Source: Paguma larvata
Taxonomy: Eukaryota > Chordata > Mammalia > Carnivora > Viverridae
Direction: 5' to 3'
DNA: 64,000 nucleotides
NCBI GenBank assembly: GCA_030068075.1
Contig: CM057835.1
Location: 38,367,715 to 38,431,714, forward strand
Below, one piece after another: positions 36,207 to 50,515 of the stretch. How positions within the stretch are numbered: position 1 is the first letter of the stretch; each line of letters starts with the position of its first letter. Made by a program: the position numbers and the translations under genes. The notes beneath the pieces are model-generated. The model saw only the letters and a list, made by a program, of their open reading frames with translations. It was not told where the DNA came from and ran no database searches.

Positions 36207-39200
36207 TTAGAAAAAATAACACACTTTGGAAATAACATTTTGAGATGTTATTTTTTTTCATGTCAGTACAATATACTCTTACGCCTTTTATTTATATCTC
36301 TTTTCTACTTCCTTTATGTGTTGTGGAAAGACTCCTTTGCTTATTTGTTCTCTTAAGCAAGATTTTTCCTATCACGCCACCTACTCTGGAAGAGATTGGG
36401 GTTTCCCCTGCTCATTCATCCTTGCAAGTTTCCCTTTGTATTTCCTACTCTGCCCTTCCTGCAGTAATTGTGATGGGGAATGAGCATATTGCTCTTTCTT
36501 AACACCCTCCCAAATGCTTTCTTCAAGCTGCAGTGTGCCTTTCTGGCAAGGAGGGGGCTAGGGAGTCATACATCCTGCACGTTTAGCCCAGAAGATTTAG
36601 CGGGCATCTTTACAAGGTTGCTGCTATCTTACTGTAGGAAGGGAGGACTGTGTCCAGTTCTTTTCTTGGGTTTTTGCAGTCTGGTGTAGATGCAAATCAA
36701 CCTTTCTGTTCTGCCTCACTTGAGAGCAACTAGTTACGAGAGGCAGTAACACCGCAGTGACCTGATTTCATTAAGTAACTGTGAGCAGGTTAAGTAAACC
36801 TGAATGATGGCCACACTGCTCCTTAAAATAGTTTTTTTTTAAGTTTGTAATACTTGATGCTAATAACGTACACATTTTCCATCATTTTTTTGGTAAATTA
36901 TAAAATAATGTACTATTACAGAATATACTCTGATTATATCTACCTAGCTCACGTACATTGGAAATCTCACTGGAAACCATTGACTGATAAGACAGGTTCT
37001 ATATGATTCTGAGTCTATGAAATGCGCTCCCCCCAAAATAAAGACTAGCATTTGAAAAAGGACACGATGAAACCCCTTTGAATACAGCAGATTTCTACTT
37101 TAAAGGTACCACATTCTTCACTTTCTGGTTGGGGTATAACAGTATTAATGGAAGCAATACATATATATTCATTCAACCTGGCTTTTGGGGCAATCCCTAT
37201 TCTTTCTTCACTGCTTTCATAGAATTATTGATTTCATTGGTTATTCCTCATATTTGAAACACATAGTCATAGCTTTTGGTTCCTTGTAAGTAGTCACCTT
37301 TGTTTGTTTTTTGAGTAAAATCTTTCCTTTTACCCTCAAGGCAACATAATTAGATAACAATGGTCTTCTAAAGTAAATATATCATTAGTATTCTTTTCTA
37401 ACTGATATCTACAAGAGAGTAATTCTGGACATTTCCCATGCTTGTGTACAGGCCACAGACATTTGTGACAGACTGAAAATAAATATACACTGAAAACAGG
37501 CCCAAACAATGCCATTCCCTTCTTGTTTGAAACCCAAGCCTACAAATCAGACTTGAGCTGAGAGTTATAATTAAAGCTATAGGAATATTAATAGGCATAG
37601 TGGTTCTAGATTAGAATAAAAATAGAGAAGAGATAAGCCTTTCAATATAAACTGAATCACTTTAATAAAAAATTAACAGCACATGCTACTACCAAAAAAG
37701 TAATTTTTCATTGGAAATTCATAACAAGTTATGTTACTTCCTAAAGGCTACCTGAACACATCATGAAAATTCTATAGATCAGAGTGCAATGAAGTAAGAG
37801 TGAGTAATAACCAGTGACTAGAGAAACTTGTAGAATAAATCTATTTAATTGCATATTTAAGATGAGTTTCGCTTCTGTGTGGGGGGAGCGGAGCCGAATG
37901 CCCGATCACAAACCCAATAGTGCCAGTGTCAGTGAGCTGTGTGAGTTGTCTCTATGGGTTGTAAATTGGATCCCCTCAGTGACCAGTTAATGTTTTCTGT
38001 ATTTACGGCAGTATTTCTGTTTTTCACAGCCACCAGGGCACTTTGGCAACATAAAAATTTAAAAATAATTTTTAGCAATCATACCGTGCCAATTTTTTAT
38101 AGTTAAAGGGGCTCATTTAAATTGGAAAACCTGCGAGTCTGAAATTTTCATCTGAAGGATTACCACCAGCCAGAGCTACTTGTCTGATGAGGGTTTCACA
38201 TGGCTTATCTAATGTGAAATCTCCATGTGGTATATAGTTTCATTAAACGGTGATCAAGAATACATTAGTTCAAAACAAGAAAAGGCAATGGAGCTTAATC
38301 CGCCAGGCATCTTGGCGCAACAACTTTAAAAGAGTTATTGAAGTGAAACAATTTGAGAATTAAAAGTCTTCCACTTATACAAGACTCCTGTCAAAAGCCT
38401 AAAAGTCAGCCTTTCCTTCTTCTGTTTTCTGTTTGTATACGGAAAAAAAAAATGCCCCTGAAACAATATTTTGAATGTTATAGAGGCAATAAAATGCATA
38501 TATCAGTGAAATAACCTAATCCATTAAGAAATGGATTTATCAAGATAGAAAAATAAAGTGGCTGGTAGATAATGCAGAAATAAGCGGAAATGAATTCTTT
38601 AAGGAAAAAAATATGAGAAACAAGTGTTTGTATGATGTAAACTGGGATTTATGTGGTTTGTATTTGAGTTTTGAAAACAATAGTATTAGCTCTTCCTATT
38701 TGAGAATCGGTCTTTAAACTAAAGATTCACATTGCAAATATACTATCTGAACAGGCATTAGTATATGCTTATGATTCATATTATGTATATATATCTACCA
38801 AAGGTGTTAATAATTTTACAATTTAATGTATAGAAATTAACCATCGTATTAAATGATTTTAGAATTAAACGTTTTTATACATTCCAGTTATATATAATAG
38901 AATAATAACTACTTAAACCAATATTTATGTAATTAATTTGATAGGTAGTGTTGACACTTGTAGTGAGAGACTTCACTCATACATTCCTGTTATCTAAGTA
39001 ATCATTTTCATCCATTAACACTTGATGAAAAATGTATTAGCTTATGTCAAGAAATCTCAAAGCTCCAAAGATTTGAAAGATTTCCAATGTGATTTAGCAC
39101 AAGGTATAAGAGTAATATTTTAAAAGTGTTACTTCAAATATATTTTTAGTAAAGATTTTGAAATTTGTTATATTCGGTTCTACTTAAAAAGACAAAGTTA

Positions 39201-42200
39201 TAATTTGATTTAAAAATGCTCTTGTTGTGGTACTTTATAAATAGTACAAGAACTTTAATTTAAAATATTGACTTCTGGGAATATCTATCAACAGACAAGT
39301 ATTTTTCTACTTGTTATTCAGCTCGGATTTAAAGATACTATAAAGTGCATACTTCCCTACATTTCTCCACCAGTGTATTTCAACCTTAATCTTGAAAGAA
39401 ATGTGTCTAATGGTGTAAAGATATTTCAGGTTATGTGTTATTTAATCTGAGTTCTCTTGTGAAAAGTGATATATTCCATGATAAAACAGAGTTATAAACA
39501 TTTTTAAAAATTTCAAACAGTATGTGCCAGCTATTTGCATTTTTGCTCTCTTTCTGGCAAGTCACAAGGACACAAACCCAAAAATTGTGTGACTTTTTAT
39601 ACTTGTTTTACATATAAGCCTCAAACTTTGAACATTTTTATTATAGTATAAGGAGCTGTAAATATAATGTCCCCTCCTTATCTGGTGTGATATTTGCCAC
39701 TAAGGAATGTTATAGCTTAGGGATTTCATGAGTAGTCACTTCTTTTTCATGATATGTCATTTGCATTTTATGTTTTTCTATTTTGTTGTTGGGTAGCCTT
39801 TCAAAGAAATTAATAAAGTTCACGTAGTTGGCAGCAAGTATAGCAACACAGAATTTAGGCACTCCCTAAATTCAATCAGAGTTTAGATAAAATACAGACT
39901 ACATTAATGTATGGGCGCTGTTATAACCTCTATTAATATAGTTGAAAGCCGTCAAGCACCAGTGATTCTCAGAAACATAAAAAAGTTTGTATTAAAAATC
40001 AGTGAACAGTACAAAAATGGGAACAATACATATAAATTAAATTCAGCGCTCAACTTTATAAAACACCTTTCTTTATAAAAGATGGCCTATGTTTGCATGC
40101 GTTTCATGTTGCAGTAAATACAAGGTTTTAACTGGGAGTGTTCAGATGCTTAGTACTTACTCTATGATTTTTGTCTTTAGCTTCAAAGAATACAAATTTT
40201 TACCCAAAGCACTAATGTACTTTTATTTTCATAGTGTTAGGGGGCCCTTTTAAAGGAAGTTAGTAATAAGAATGGCAATATTTACTGTTGTCTGCATTTG
40301 AGTGGTTCACAGCTGAGCACTTCTCTTGTGTATTCAGTGACAAATGGCAATCACTTTATCATTTATCTTATGACAAATAGCAGATTCAGCCACAAACTGC
40401 TGGCCGTAGCAAACTTACAGGATGAAGTTCTTTATTGTTTATGGTTTGTGGGTTGATGTATTCATGCCTTGTTTATTTGTGAAATGAACAAAAATCAGTA
40501 AGCAGGCATGAACAGAAATTTGGCCACGCAATCAATTGTACTTTTTTTCCTCCAGTCTTCCAAGGACCTTACAAGGAAATTCGCTGAACTAGGTCTAAGC
40601 TGTAAGCTGCCTTTAGAAAAAAAAAAAAAAAAGTCATTAGAGGATGCACCAAATTGTGACATTATGCCCTTAAGCCAAAATAACACTGAATGGAGTTCCT
40701 ACCTCGCATTAACCTCCTGAATAAGGGTCTTAAATTTGATAGCAAGCTATTGTCATAGACAAGTGGCATTGGCCAACAGTAGAAGGAAATTACCCCACTA
40801 CACTCTCACAATTTAAGCAATACATTAAAGTGTTCACTCTGTTTCATACAGTTAAAGGAAATTTGCAAGTCAACTATGTACAAGAATATAAATTGTACCT
40901 GAATTGCATATACCAACTGTATTGTGTGATTACATGGCATGCTTAAGAGTATTATTAATCTAGCTTCTGTAATTGATATATAAGGAAAGATTGAAGTAGG
41001 TCACATTCTGTGACACATATTTAAGATTGAAATGCATGATTCTGGATAATAACAATAGCACTTTAAAAATATTCTAGCAATACAATATGCAAAAGATGTA
41101 ATTTCTAATTTTAAATCTTTTTTTTTCCAAACTGACTTTGAGAAACATCGTATGAGTAAATTATATTTTATTATTGACATAGCTTTTTAACTTATGATGC
41201 ATTATACTGGGTCTAATTAAGTGGATAGAAATTACTGATCTATTGAGTTAATGAAAAATCATGAATCATCATAATGCAATTAATAGAAAAAACTAATAGT
41301 ATGGGGAGATTTTCTTCTTTCTTTTAGAATAAAGGAAAGTAAAGAAAGGTTTTGTTATATATGAATAGGGAAACCAAATACCTGTGTATGATATGGATTA
41401 AAGTTTTTATATCTAGACTATTAGTAGCAAATCAGCAGAATGAGATAATACATAAAAGATCTTACTAATTTTCAAAACTCAGTTTGGAAAAGGTGACGTT
41501 TTATGGTAAAATTGTGTACTCAATTAATGAAATTTTAATGTAAATATTTTTGGTTTTATTCTTAAATGTTTTGTACAAAAGCCATTTGATATGTAGTCTA
41601 ATACAAAAGAAATAATTGACTAATCTGAATAGTCTCTAAGCAAATGTCTAAAAGTCCCATAGTTTGGTGTTATAAAGAATAGGTAGTTGCGTGTAATGTA
41701 TTTAGCATTTATATCCTGAAAATCTCTGCCAGAAAAACTAACCTAAAATAAATAAATAAACAAAAACAAAATCTGTCCAGTTAATGCCCATGAAGTGTGT
41801 AGACTAGTGATGTTAAAACTAATATTCTGAAAGGAAACTGAAGTTAGAGGTCCAGAAAAAGCTATTATGCAGCTCTAAGATTTGCATATGCTATCTGCTT
41901 GGCTCATCAGAGGTGAATGATAGTTTCCACTGCACTTAGTTACAAGCCAATCTAGATGCAGTTATTTGCATAAACAATTTGATTGGTAAACATTGCTCCA
42001 TACCTCTGTGTTGAAAACTTTTGGAGGAATAGAGACTATTTTGTTGTTTTTTGTTAAACCATACTTGGGGTATATTTCCTCTGCATTATGACAGAAAATC
42101 GAATAGGAGACAAAGAGGTATGATATACAGATGAAATTTTATGAAGCAAATAATGCCAACAAAGAGACAAAGCATAGTTTATTATTATTATTTTAATTAG

Positions 42201-42780
42201 GACTATTTAATAAAATTATTTATTGAAATTACTCTGAAAAAGAAAATTCATCAATGAACCCAGATCCATAATTCAGTCACTAATATTCGAAAACATTTTT
42301 ATGCTCTTTTCCCTCCAAATCTTTTTTGTTAGAAGCTACAAGGATTATGCATTTACAGTTTTATACATTTTTTTTCACTCAGCAGTAGATCGTTTTCCAT
42401 GCTGCTATGTATTTCTCAAAACAATTTTTTTGTTCTTTAGCACTTTCGTATTCCATCAAGTAATATACTCATTAAACATGTCTTGAAACACTGACATGTG
42501 CCAGACATTGTGCCGAAACTTGGATGTAACATTTTTATGACTGTGTCTCTGACTGCCTTGAATTATGGTCTGGACAGAAAGGTGGAATGAGGAAAATCAA
42601 CACATATAAGGTGATAAATGTAGGAAATATTGAACAATTTGAGGAGAGGCATCTGTATCAAAATAGGGGCCATGGAGACTTTCCCTAAGAATATCAATGT
42701 GAGCTAAATTTTAATCTACATTTTTAATTGGTAGGGACTACCTGAGTAAAAACAGTGTATATTAGAAAGCTGGATAGTAT
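36207..42780. other. SINE-free, repeat-poor interval, first part
   Basis: No carnivore SINE, no recognisable L1, LTR or DNA transposon and no supported exon over 6.5 kb. 37860-38440 is less AT-rich than its surroundings (ggggggagcggagccgaatg, ccgccaggcatcttggcgca) and contains unusual CpGs. It is the best visual candidate for a conserved non-coding or regulatory element. A 15-A run lies near 40617. Short frames here have no splice context. Confidence 0.5.
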
Positions 42781-44650
42781 TTCTTGACAGAAAAAAAAAC
42801 AGCACTGCTGAAAATGGGATGTATTCCTGACATGATTAGGTCAGCAAAGTGAAAAGCTGTATGGCAGTGGGGAAGGGGGCTGCTGAGGGGAGAACTGCGC
42901 ATGGCGCTGTGAGCTGTGTTCAAACATTACCTTGGAAGCAAAGGAAGCCAATGAAAGGTTTTAAGGTGCTAAGGAGTAGAATAGCTGTGACTTTTTATAA
43001 AGAGGGTGACTTCAGTAGCAGTATGAAGATTGGCTTATTTGGCAGGGACACATGTGGAGACAGAGATACAGGGAACTTGGTTCTCAAATTCTCCAGTCAT
43101 AAAATGATAAAGATTTCAAGAGAAGTGAAAATGGGGATGAATAAAAGAAAGAAATTTTGAAGGAAAAAATCATGGGACATGGTGAAATCTTGGTCACTAA
43201 TTAGATGTAGGTAGGAATCAGTGGGCAAGAAGAGTTCAGAATAGATCGCAGGCTTCTAGCTTGTAAAATTATGTAAATGGCAGTGTGTTTTACCAAAAGC
43301 AAAAGGAAAGAGGAAGAGCAGGTATGTGGAAAGGGGATCATGAATTCAGTTTTGAAAATATTGAGCTTAGGTTGCCTGTGCCATCCAAATGGAGATGTAA
43401 GATGTCGATATACATCTCTGGATCCTAGAAGCAAGAATGATGCTGAAGTTTGGGAAGCATCTGTGAATCGAGTAGCTAAGGATGTGGAATAATTGGGGAA
43501 CACTAGTGTTTCATGAGAACATGGGAATTTCACGAGCATAAATATTGAGAAAATCATATGAGAAGTTGTGACCAAAGAGATGAGGAAAACTAAGAATCAA
43601 GTAATAAAAAAGAGCCTCAATGAATGGTTTCAACAGAAAAGAGGTAGTCAAATATTACATTAGAGTAAAAGAAGTGAGATAAATTAATAGATCATAGCTG
43701 CTTTAATAAGTTGAATGGAATGAAGGAGGCCAAAGCCAATTTCAATGGGCTTGAAGAGTAAGCAGAAAATGAGGAGCAGCAAAATTCAGTGTAGATTATT
43801 CTTTCAAACACATAGGTTATGTCAGGAAGTGGTAAATTAGTTAATAGACAAAAATAGCATAAAGAGAAGAATTTTTTTGTAGCTTGGGGCTTTTGAGCAC
43901 ACTTATTTGGATAAGGAAATAAGTGTGATAAGGAAAAACTAATAGAAGAAATGTTAATGCTTTTTATAAGAATAAAGCTGATGATTGACAAAGCAAGTCC
44001 CCAAGGATGTGGAATGAAATTGAAACCCATAGTCTGTTGGCAGCACTGGCCCTAGATTGAATGGCCATCTTCCATGAGAGAGGAAGAGGGCTGTGAAAGC
44101 AGGTATGTTTTTGAATGGGTGAGTTTGAGCCTTAAATTTAACGGAAAATGTTATAGAGTGAGGCAGGAGGTTAATGAAGAGTTTTGTTAGTGTTGAAAAT
44201 TTGAGCAGAGATATAGCTGGCTAAGGATATTGAGGAATTATTAAGCAGATGCACTCACAGACCTTACATTTGTAATGGTAGCAGCAGGAGAATTTCTTCC
44301 TTGTCATTTACCAACTCAAATTTGAGGTGAAAGTCTCTTATGATTCTGTTTTTTAATTTGGAGCTGGAATTTTGTGGGTTGCATGAGACCTTGACATACA
44401 AGAGAGACCAAATGTATATTAAAGTCAGAAAATAATTAAAATGATGTTCTTGGTATGTTTGGAGGATAGAAAGGAAAGAGAACAAAGTTTGCCGGTGAAT
44501 GGAAAAAATGTAAGTGTAAAAGCATTAAAGAATTTATATTCAGAGAAGAGGAAACCTACCTCTTCCCGTGGGAGAAAATGGAAAACGGCTGTGAAAACAG
44601 AGTATGTAGGTCATGGACAGGGAGAGTTAAGGCAGTTCTCACCTTAAAGG
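42780..44650 (+). repeat. Possible ancient dispersed repeat, unclassified
   Basis: Purine-rich wording such as ggaagccaatgaaaggtttt, attcagttttgaaaatattg, agcttaggttgcctgtgcca and tccaaatggagatgtaagat follows a familiar dispersed mammalian repeat order, but I cannot name the family. Several frames of 70-124 codons occur on both strands. They overlap one another and share no splice logic, so I do not call genes. Confidence 0.35.
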
Positions 44651-45045
44651 TTTTATTTACACATTGAAATATAGAAAGCAGTTCTCTTAACTGACACCAG
44701 AATATAGATTACCAAAAAAAAAAAAATAGTGAAAGGGGAAAAAAAAGTAGTTATAAGATAGAATAATGTGGTCTAAAATTTCAGAAAAGGAGCATGTTTG
44801 GGTGACAAGAATGTAGGGTGTGCCAACAAGTTTGGATTACAGAGCTGTGGATATGATCTTCAAGGAAGCTGGAGAACTGTAAGCCGCAGTGATGGGTAGG
44901 ACGACTCCATGGTTGTGGAAGCCATCAAAGATAATTTCAGTATTTGAGTGGTACAAAAGTTGGCTCCAACTCCTGAAACCTTCCGCTAAAGTGGGAGAAT
45001 GACAACCACTAAAAGTTAAAAGAAGGGAGAATAAGTGTTACCCTT
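44651..45045. other. Unassigned
   Basis: No gene seen. Two A-rich runs near 44716 and 44740. Confidence 0.5.
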
Positions 45046-45090
45046 GTATTGATTCAAATTGCATGCAAATACATTTTTATAGATTTATAT
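45046..45090 (+). repeat. Left arm of 45-bp inverted repeat
   Basis: Begins gtattgattcaaattgcatg and ends tagatttatat. The reverse complement of 45658-45702 matches at 44 of 45 positions (c here, t in the reversed right arm, position 27 of the arm). Not part of any repeat family I recognise. Confidence 0.97.
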
Positions 45091-45657
45091 GATGTGGAAT
45101 AATATGGCTGATCTGTAAATGAAGTCACTCACCGGAGGCTGGAGAAGAGTAGGGCGGAAAGGGCAATAAAGGACAGCAAAAATGCCTCTCGGAAAGTTGT
45201 AAGAGTTACGCATCCTTCATGAAAAATAAACAAAAACCTCAACAATTTGGGAAGACTCCAGATATACATGAGAAAGCAAAATGTTTCAAGAAAGAAATCA
45301 TGTTGTCCCCCACAAGAAGCCGTAAATATTCTAGAAGACAAAAACATAAATGAAATGCAATTGAAAAAATACAGGATAGTAAAGTAAAAGACTGCCTAAA
45401 AGCGTCAGGATTATATGAAATGTTTCTTAGTATAAAAAGACCATGAAATTTGTTCAAAGTGTAATGCCCCTAATAAAATTTTAGTGATTAGGAAATAGTA
45501 GGCCTATATGTTTCAAAAACACATATATATAGATGTAAATATATATAACTATATAATATATGTAGCTATGATTATTCAGTTTTGATTGAAACCACATTTA
45601 AACTTAATTTATATATTCATATACTCCATATTTATATTACGTGTAGTTAAATATATA
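45091..45657. other. 567-bp spacer between inverted arms
   Basis: Single-copy-looking sequence becoming very AT-rich from about 45515 (atatata strings). No open frame longer than about 75 codons and no transposase similarity that I can see. Confidence 0.6.
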
Positions 45658-45702
45658 ATATAAATCTATAAAAATATATTTGCATGCAATTTGAATCAAT
45701 AC
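45658..45702 (-). repeat. Right arm of 45-bp inverted repeat
   Basis: Plus strand reads atataaatctataaaaatat through ttgaatcaatac. Its reverse complement equals the left arm except one base. Confidence 0.97.
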
Positions 45703-48700
45703 AGTGATCATGAATTTTCCAGAGAAAACACATTTTTTGTCAGCTGCTTAAATATGAATGGCTCAGAGGTTGAGGAGTGGCATATATAGAAATGTGATGT
45801 CATTTTCACTAGGGAAGAATTATGCTCTATTGCTTTAAAGAGAGAATCATTGTATGAGTAAATAGAGGAGTTTGAATATCACAAATAAAATTGATAGTGT
45901 AAAAAATTCAGTTCGTTGCCAGTAATTATCCTAGACACTAGGAACACAGGATGCTGTGGAAATCTTGAGCCTGCTCAGAAGTATTCTCTCAGCTCTACTC
46001 TATTCAGAGACAGGTCGTTCCTCTTTGCATTTTCCCCATGAGCGTGTCAACTGTAAGCCCAGCCTAGCTAGGTGCTGAGGCATTTGACTTCTCTATAATT
46101 AGCAATACAGGCAATTATAGATATTGTCAAGAATACAAGCTCAAACTCTCTGTAGCTACAAAACCTTGACTGAAATAGTCTTTGGTCAGAATTGCTATTC
46201 AGTAATCCATTCTTTTAGATATTATAAAATCTCTTCTTGAATTAAACCAGCAGAGAGCTGTTCGTGGCCATGTATTATCTCTTCTCTATAGAATTACTAC
46301 CTTGAGGGTCACTATAAGAAATGGTTCCAATGAAACTCATTGTTGTGTTCACTATAAAGAGGATGTTGTCCATTAAATTCACAGTATCTACTTTAAGACC
46401 AGAATTTTCTGTCAGGTGTAAGTATCGGAAATAGCGAATAGTATTTATCCTGCAGATTCTGTTTGCTTGATCTTCAGGGCATTGAATTGACCAGGTTTCC
46501 TTTTTAATAGTGTCTGCAAGAAAGCTTAGACTTATGTCTGTGACTTGCTTGCAGGAAGTATATAGGTTCTATTTTACGAACCGCGCTTACTTATTCCTTT
46601 ATTTTTTTCCCTCAGCTAGTTTCAGTTTATTGTTTCTGTTGTGTTTATGCTTGCAGTTAGGTGGAATTCCTCCAGATGGAGTAGGAAAAAAGGAGAGAAA
46701 AGGAGTTTTTACTATATGCAAAATACCATAATCCACGAGTAAAAAAAGAATCTGCCTTCAGTTAACTTACAGTCTAGAATGCAAAAAGAATACATAGAAA
46801 AACTATAACATAAGGGAGAAAACAGTATTTTTTTCTAGAAAATAATATGCCATGATAAGATGAACAAAGTTATAGTAAGAATGGTCAGAGTAAGAGTACT
46901 GTTGTGCTTTATTAATACATTAAAACATTCATTTAGTTGGTTCTCTGACCAAGTTAAGATATACAAATTCTACTTACATAATAGAAAAACTTGAGCTGTA
47001 TTTAGTACAGTATCTATATATGACATAAAATTGACATCAGTTTTTTAACAATATGAATATTTTCCCCATTTCCATCAATCCATGTTTACATAAGTTAAAT
47101 TTCTATTTGCAACTCTACCAGGTAGTTATTTATCATGATGCTTATTATTTTAGTTAACAAATACTTCGCACAATCTGTAGAGAGTGCTGGAATTTCTTCT
47201 GTAGTCGTTATCTTTGTCTTTATATTGTATAAGACCCAAATATTTCCAAAGCCATAGTCGCAGATTTTAAATTGCACTTTGAAGAATTATTGCACTTTGT
47301 GATTATTAAAAGTAAGAAACTAAAAAGAACTCTAAAAGAGATGTAACCCTCTGAATACAAAACAAGAAACATTTATCTTTACAGATTTCACGAGACCTTC
47401 TTTTTAGCCTCTTTCAGTATTTTACAAACAGGTATATAACACAGGTGACCTTGGGTTACCGGAACCCTCAAACTCCTGAAATCGTGTTTCATTCATGGGT
47501 TGTGAGAGTATCTGAAGCAGGGCATTTTCCCCAGGAAACATTTCATGGTCTTCCTCACCACATCTGTCTCCAAAGTGGAGGAGCCACTTCATGAAACAAA
47601 TGCCTACTATGTCCCACAAAACAAGACATCTTTGAACTTACTGAATTTCATAGCTGGTATTCGTTTTAGGGGTAAAGAGGTCAGCTGGTATACACAGCTG
47701 CAGAGGCTGTCTTGTTATTTCAAGGTGGTGATGAATATTATCTTTACATAATAATGCACAAAGGTGGCCTTCCCTAAAGTGACCACCAAAAGAAATGCGA
47801 TTGTATTTAACAATTGAATTGAAAGTGATAATATTGGCTTTCTTTCCTTCACGAAGTAAAATGATTCTGTCATTATGCATTCCCATACTAGAGAGAGACA
47901 GAGCTTTGTTTAGCTATTCTGCAGCTTAAAATCTGACATGTGTAGACAGGAAACAGCACACTGCGATCTGGCCTCTCAAACAAATGTCATTTTTATAAGA
48001 ATTTTAAGCTAACAGTTGGAATCTGACAGAAGAAGTATAAAAGCTTGTTCTATTCAACCACCCCTCTGCATTAGATTTCAGTGTAACCCTGGATTTATTA
48101 TTTCTGTCAACTTTCTAATTCTTGGTTTTGGGTAATAGACCGAGGATAGGTAGTTAGAGAATGACACTTGAAGTTAGTGACATGAGACTGGGGCCTTTGC
48201 CTCCTGGTTATAGAAGCAGAATTCTTTCTAGTGACCCACCCGCATTCTGCACTTCCACAGTCTGTAAGCATTTCCAACCAGCCAAATTTTTCTATTATCA
48301 AAAATCAGTTAACTGCATGATTTACTCAGACTGATCTCACTAGCTTAAATCTCCCAGTAAAATGTATCCCTAAGAGGAATGAATTGTTAAATTAGCTGAA
48401 ATTGCACTTTTGAGAAACTGAAACAGGTGTGATTTGAATGCACATTTTCCTTAGATTTTAATGCCTGATAGAAAAAGAAACTTGAATAGCTAAAAAAAAA
48501 AAAAAAAAAAAAAAAAAGATGTTTATTCTCTTTTTAAATTTTCTTAACTTACCTCAAATTTTAGATATGTGGACATAACGGTCTGACTCTTGATTCAGTG
48601 ATTTAAATAAAAGCCTTAACCTTTGGGGCAATGGCCACTCTCTATTATCCTGGTATAAGCAGCCAGTTTACCCTTAAAATGTAAGATGATCATGTGTTCT

Positions 48701-49240
48701 AAATACACCGAACAATAGTTGTCAAAAGCCACAACTGCATGATAGACTGAGAAACCAAATCAACACCACGTAAACATGTGAATAACTGAACTGCACGCAG
48801 AAGTTTTAACCAGACTCATTTTATTTTCTGCATTCATCAAAACAGTTTGGGTCCACATAAATCCTAGCCACTCAAAATTTACAAACTAAGGAGTATTCAC
48901 GTCTAAATAATATTGGAGCTTTGTATTCTAAGCTTTTACAGCTTTTTAAGGTGAAACAACAAAAAACTATATGTTTTACCAAATATCTCAGTCAATAAAT
49001 ATGCTAGTAGGATTTCTAATACATCTTCCATAGGTTCTTGCTTATGATGAAGTGCTTAACTACTTTAACGTGTTTGTGGGATTTTTCTAATATTTATTTT
49101 AATAACTGTTTTATTAAATTCCATGTAAACACACTCATTGCAATGTGTGGAAAAAGTAGTGGATTTTTTCAGTTTTGAAAAAAATTTAACTTATTAGCAA
49201 GTATTTCTTCTATATTGTTTAAGACCTCTCACTGTCTAGG
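45703..49240. other. SINE-free interval, last part
   Basis: No supported gene or classified repeat. It includes a 27-A run at 48492-48518 without a visible element upstream. 47380-48070 is somewhat more complex sequence with overlapping short frames on both strands, unclassified. Confidence 0.5.
48492..48518. repeat. 27-A homopolymer
   Basis: Uninterrupted run of 27 A. The bases before it do not resemble a SINE or L1 3' end. Confidence 0.95.
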
Positions 49241-49696
49241 CAGTACTTCTCAAAGTGTGGTCTATAAGACTCTTTAGCGGGGGGTGAAAGGCCAGTTGTG
49301 TAAGAGCAAAACTATTTTCGAATACTAAGATATTTGTCTTTTTGACTGAATTGACATTTGCACTCATAGTATAAAAACAGTTGAGGGTAAAACTGCTTGT
49401 GCCTTGGTATGAGTGAAGATAATGGCATAGACAGTACTAATACTCACTGTATTCCACAGTAATACTCACCGTACTCCACCGTATTGCCTGGCACTTGCAT
49501 AGCCAACATTAATTGAGTTTACTTCGTGTTGTAATAAATATTAGTTATGTTAATCTCAACATGTTGAGTACATGGCTTTTTAATATTCTTTGTGATGAAA
49601 CGTGAAGTACACGTAAAAATCTTCTGCTGCACACCAAGTAGACTGTCCCCAGGAAGATCACTTGTGTCATTTTTGGAGTTGTGAATTGACCTATAC

Positions 49697-49912
49697 ATTT
49701 TTTTTTTTAATTTTTAAGTGCTTATTCATTTTTTGAGAGACAGAGGATGAGCAAGGGAGGGGCAGAGAGGGAGGAGGACACAGAATCCAAAGCAGGCTTC
49801 AGGCTCTTGAGCCGTCAGCACAGAGCCTAACGTGGGGCTCGAAGTCAAACTGTGAGATCATGACCTGAGTGGAAGTCAGATGCTTAACTGACTGAGCCAC
49901 CCAGGTGCCCCA
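49697..49912 (-). mobile_element. Carnivore tRNA-Lys SINE nested in Charlie relic
   Basis: Minus-strand full-length copy: T run at left, aagcaggcttcaggctcttg, gatcatgacctgagtgg, gagccacccaggtgcccc. A possible short target duplication gaccta flanks it at 49688-49693 and 49913-49918. Confidence 0.92.
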
Positions 49913-50515
49913 GACCTAGCCACTTTTTAATGGAACAGCATTTTTGCTTAAAAGAACAACTGACAGGCAGACTGTGGTTTTTCAGACTCAACTATCCAAC
50001 ATAAATTTTCTTGAAAATGAACAAAATGACCTGTCACTTCAGAGAAAACAGGGTATAGTATTTGTTGCCAATAAAAAATTTTGAGCATTTAAATGAAAAT
50101 TGGAATTTTGGAAAGCTTGTATATGCCATTGTGAGCTTGACGACCCAAAACTTAAAGAGTTTTCTAATGATATGGTGGCAATATTAACAAATGTGGGGTT
50201 TTTTTTTTGATATGGCATAATGAACATATCCATATGTGGAAGATCTGCATAACTCAGTGAACTAGTATTTTTAAATGATTGATACACGAGGTTATCAATG
50301 GAACTTAATTTAATAAAGTATGAAAAACTCATTTATGAAAAATATGAAAAACTCATGATAGGTCTCAGAATCCAAATTGCAAATACTATTTAAGAAATTA
50401 CCACTTGCTGAGTTTTGGTATGAAATTCACACTGAATTTTCCACCGATGCTATTATTTTTATGCAATAAGTTTGGGAAAATCACTACTTCACAGTAACAT
50501 GCTTTAAAACTGGAC

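Noticed and set aside
43201..43575. 124-codon minus-strand frame and overlapping plus-strand frames
   Set aside because: Frames on both strands overlap in a purine-rich probable repeat. No start context, exon boundaries or domain.
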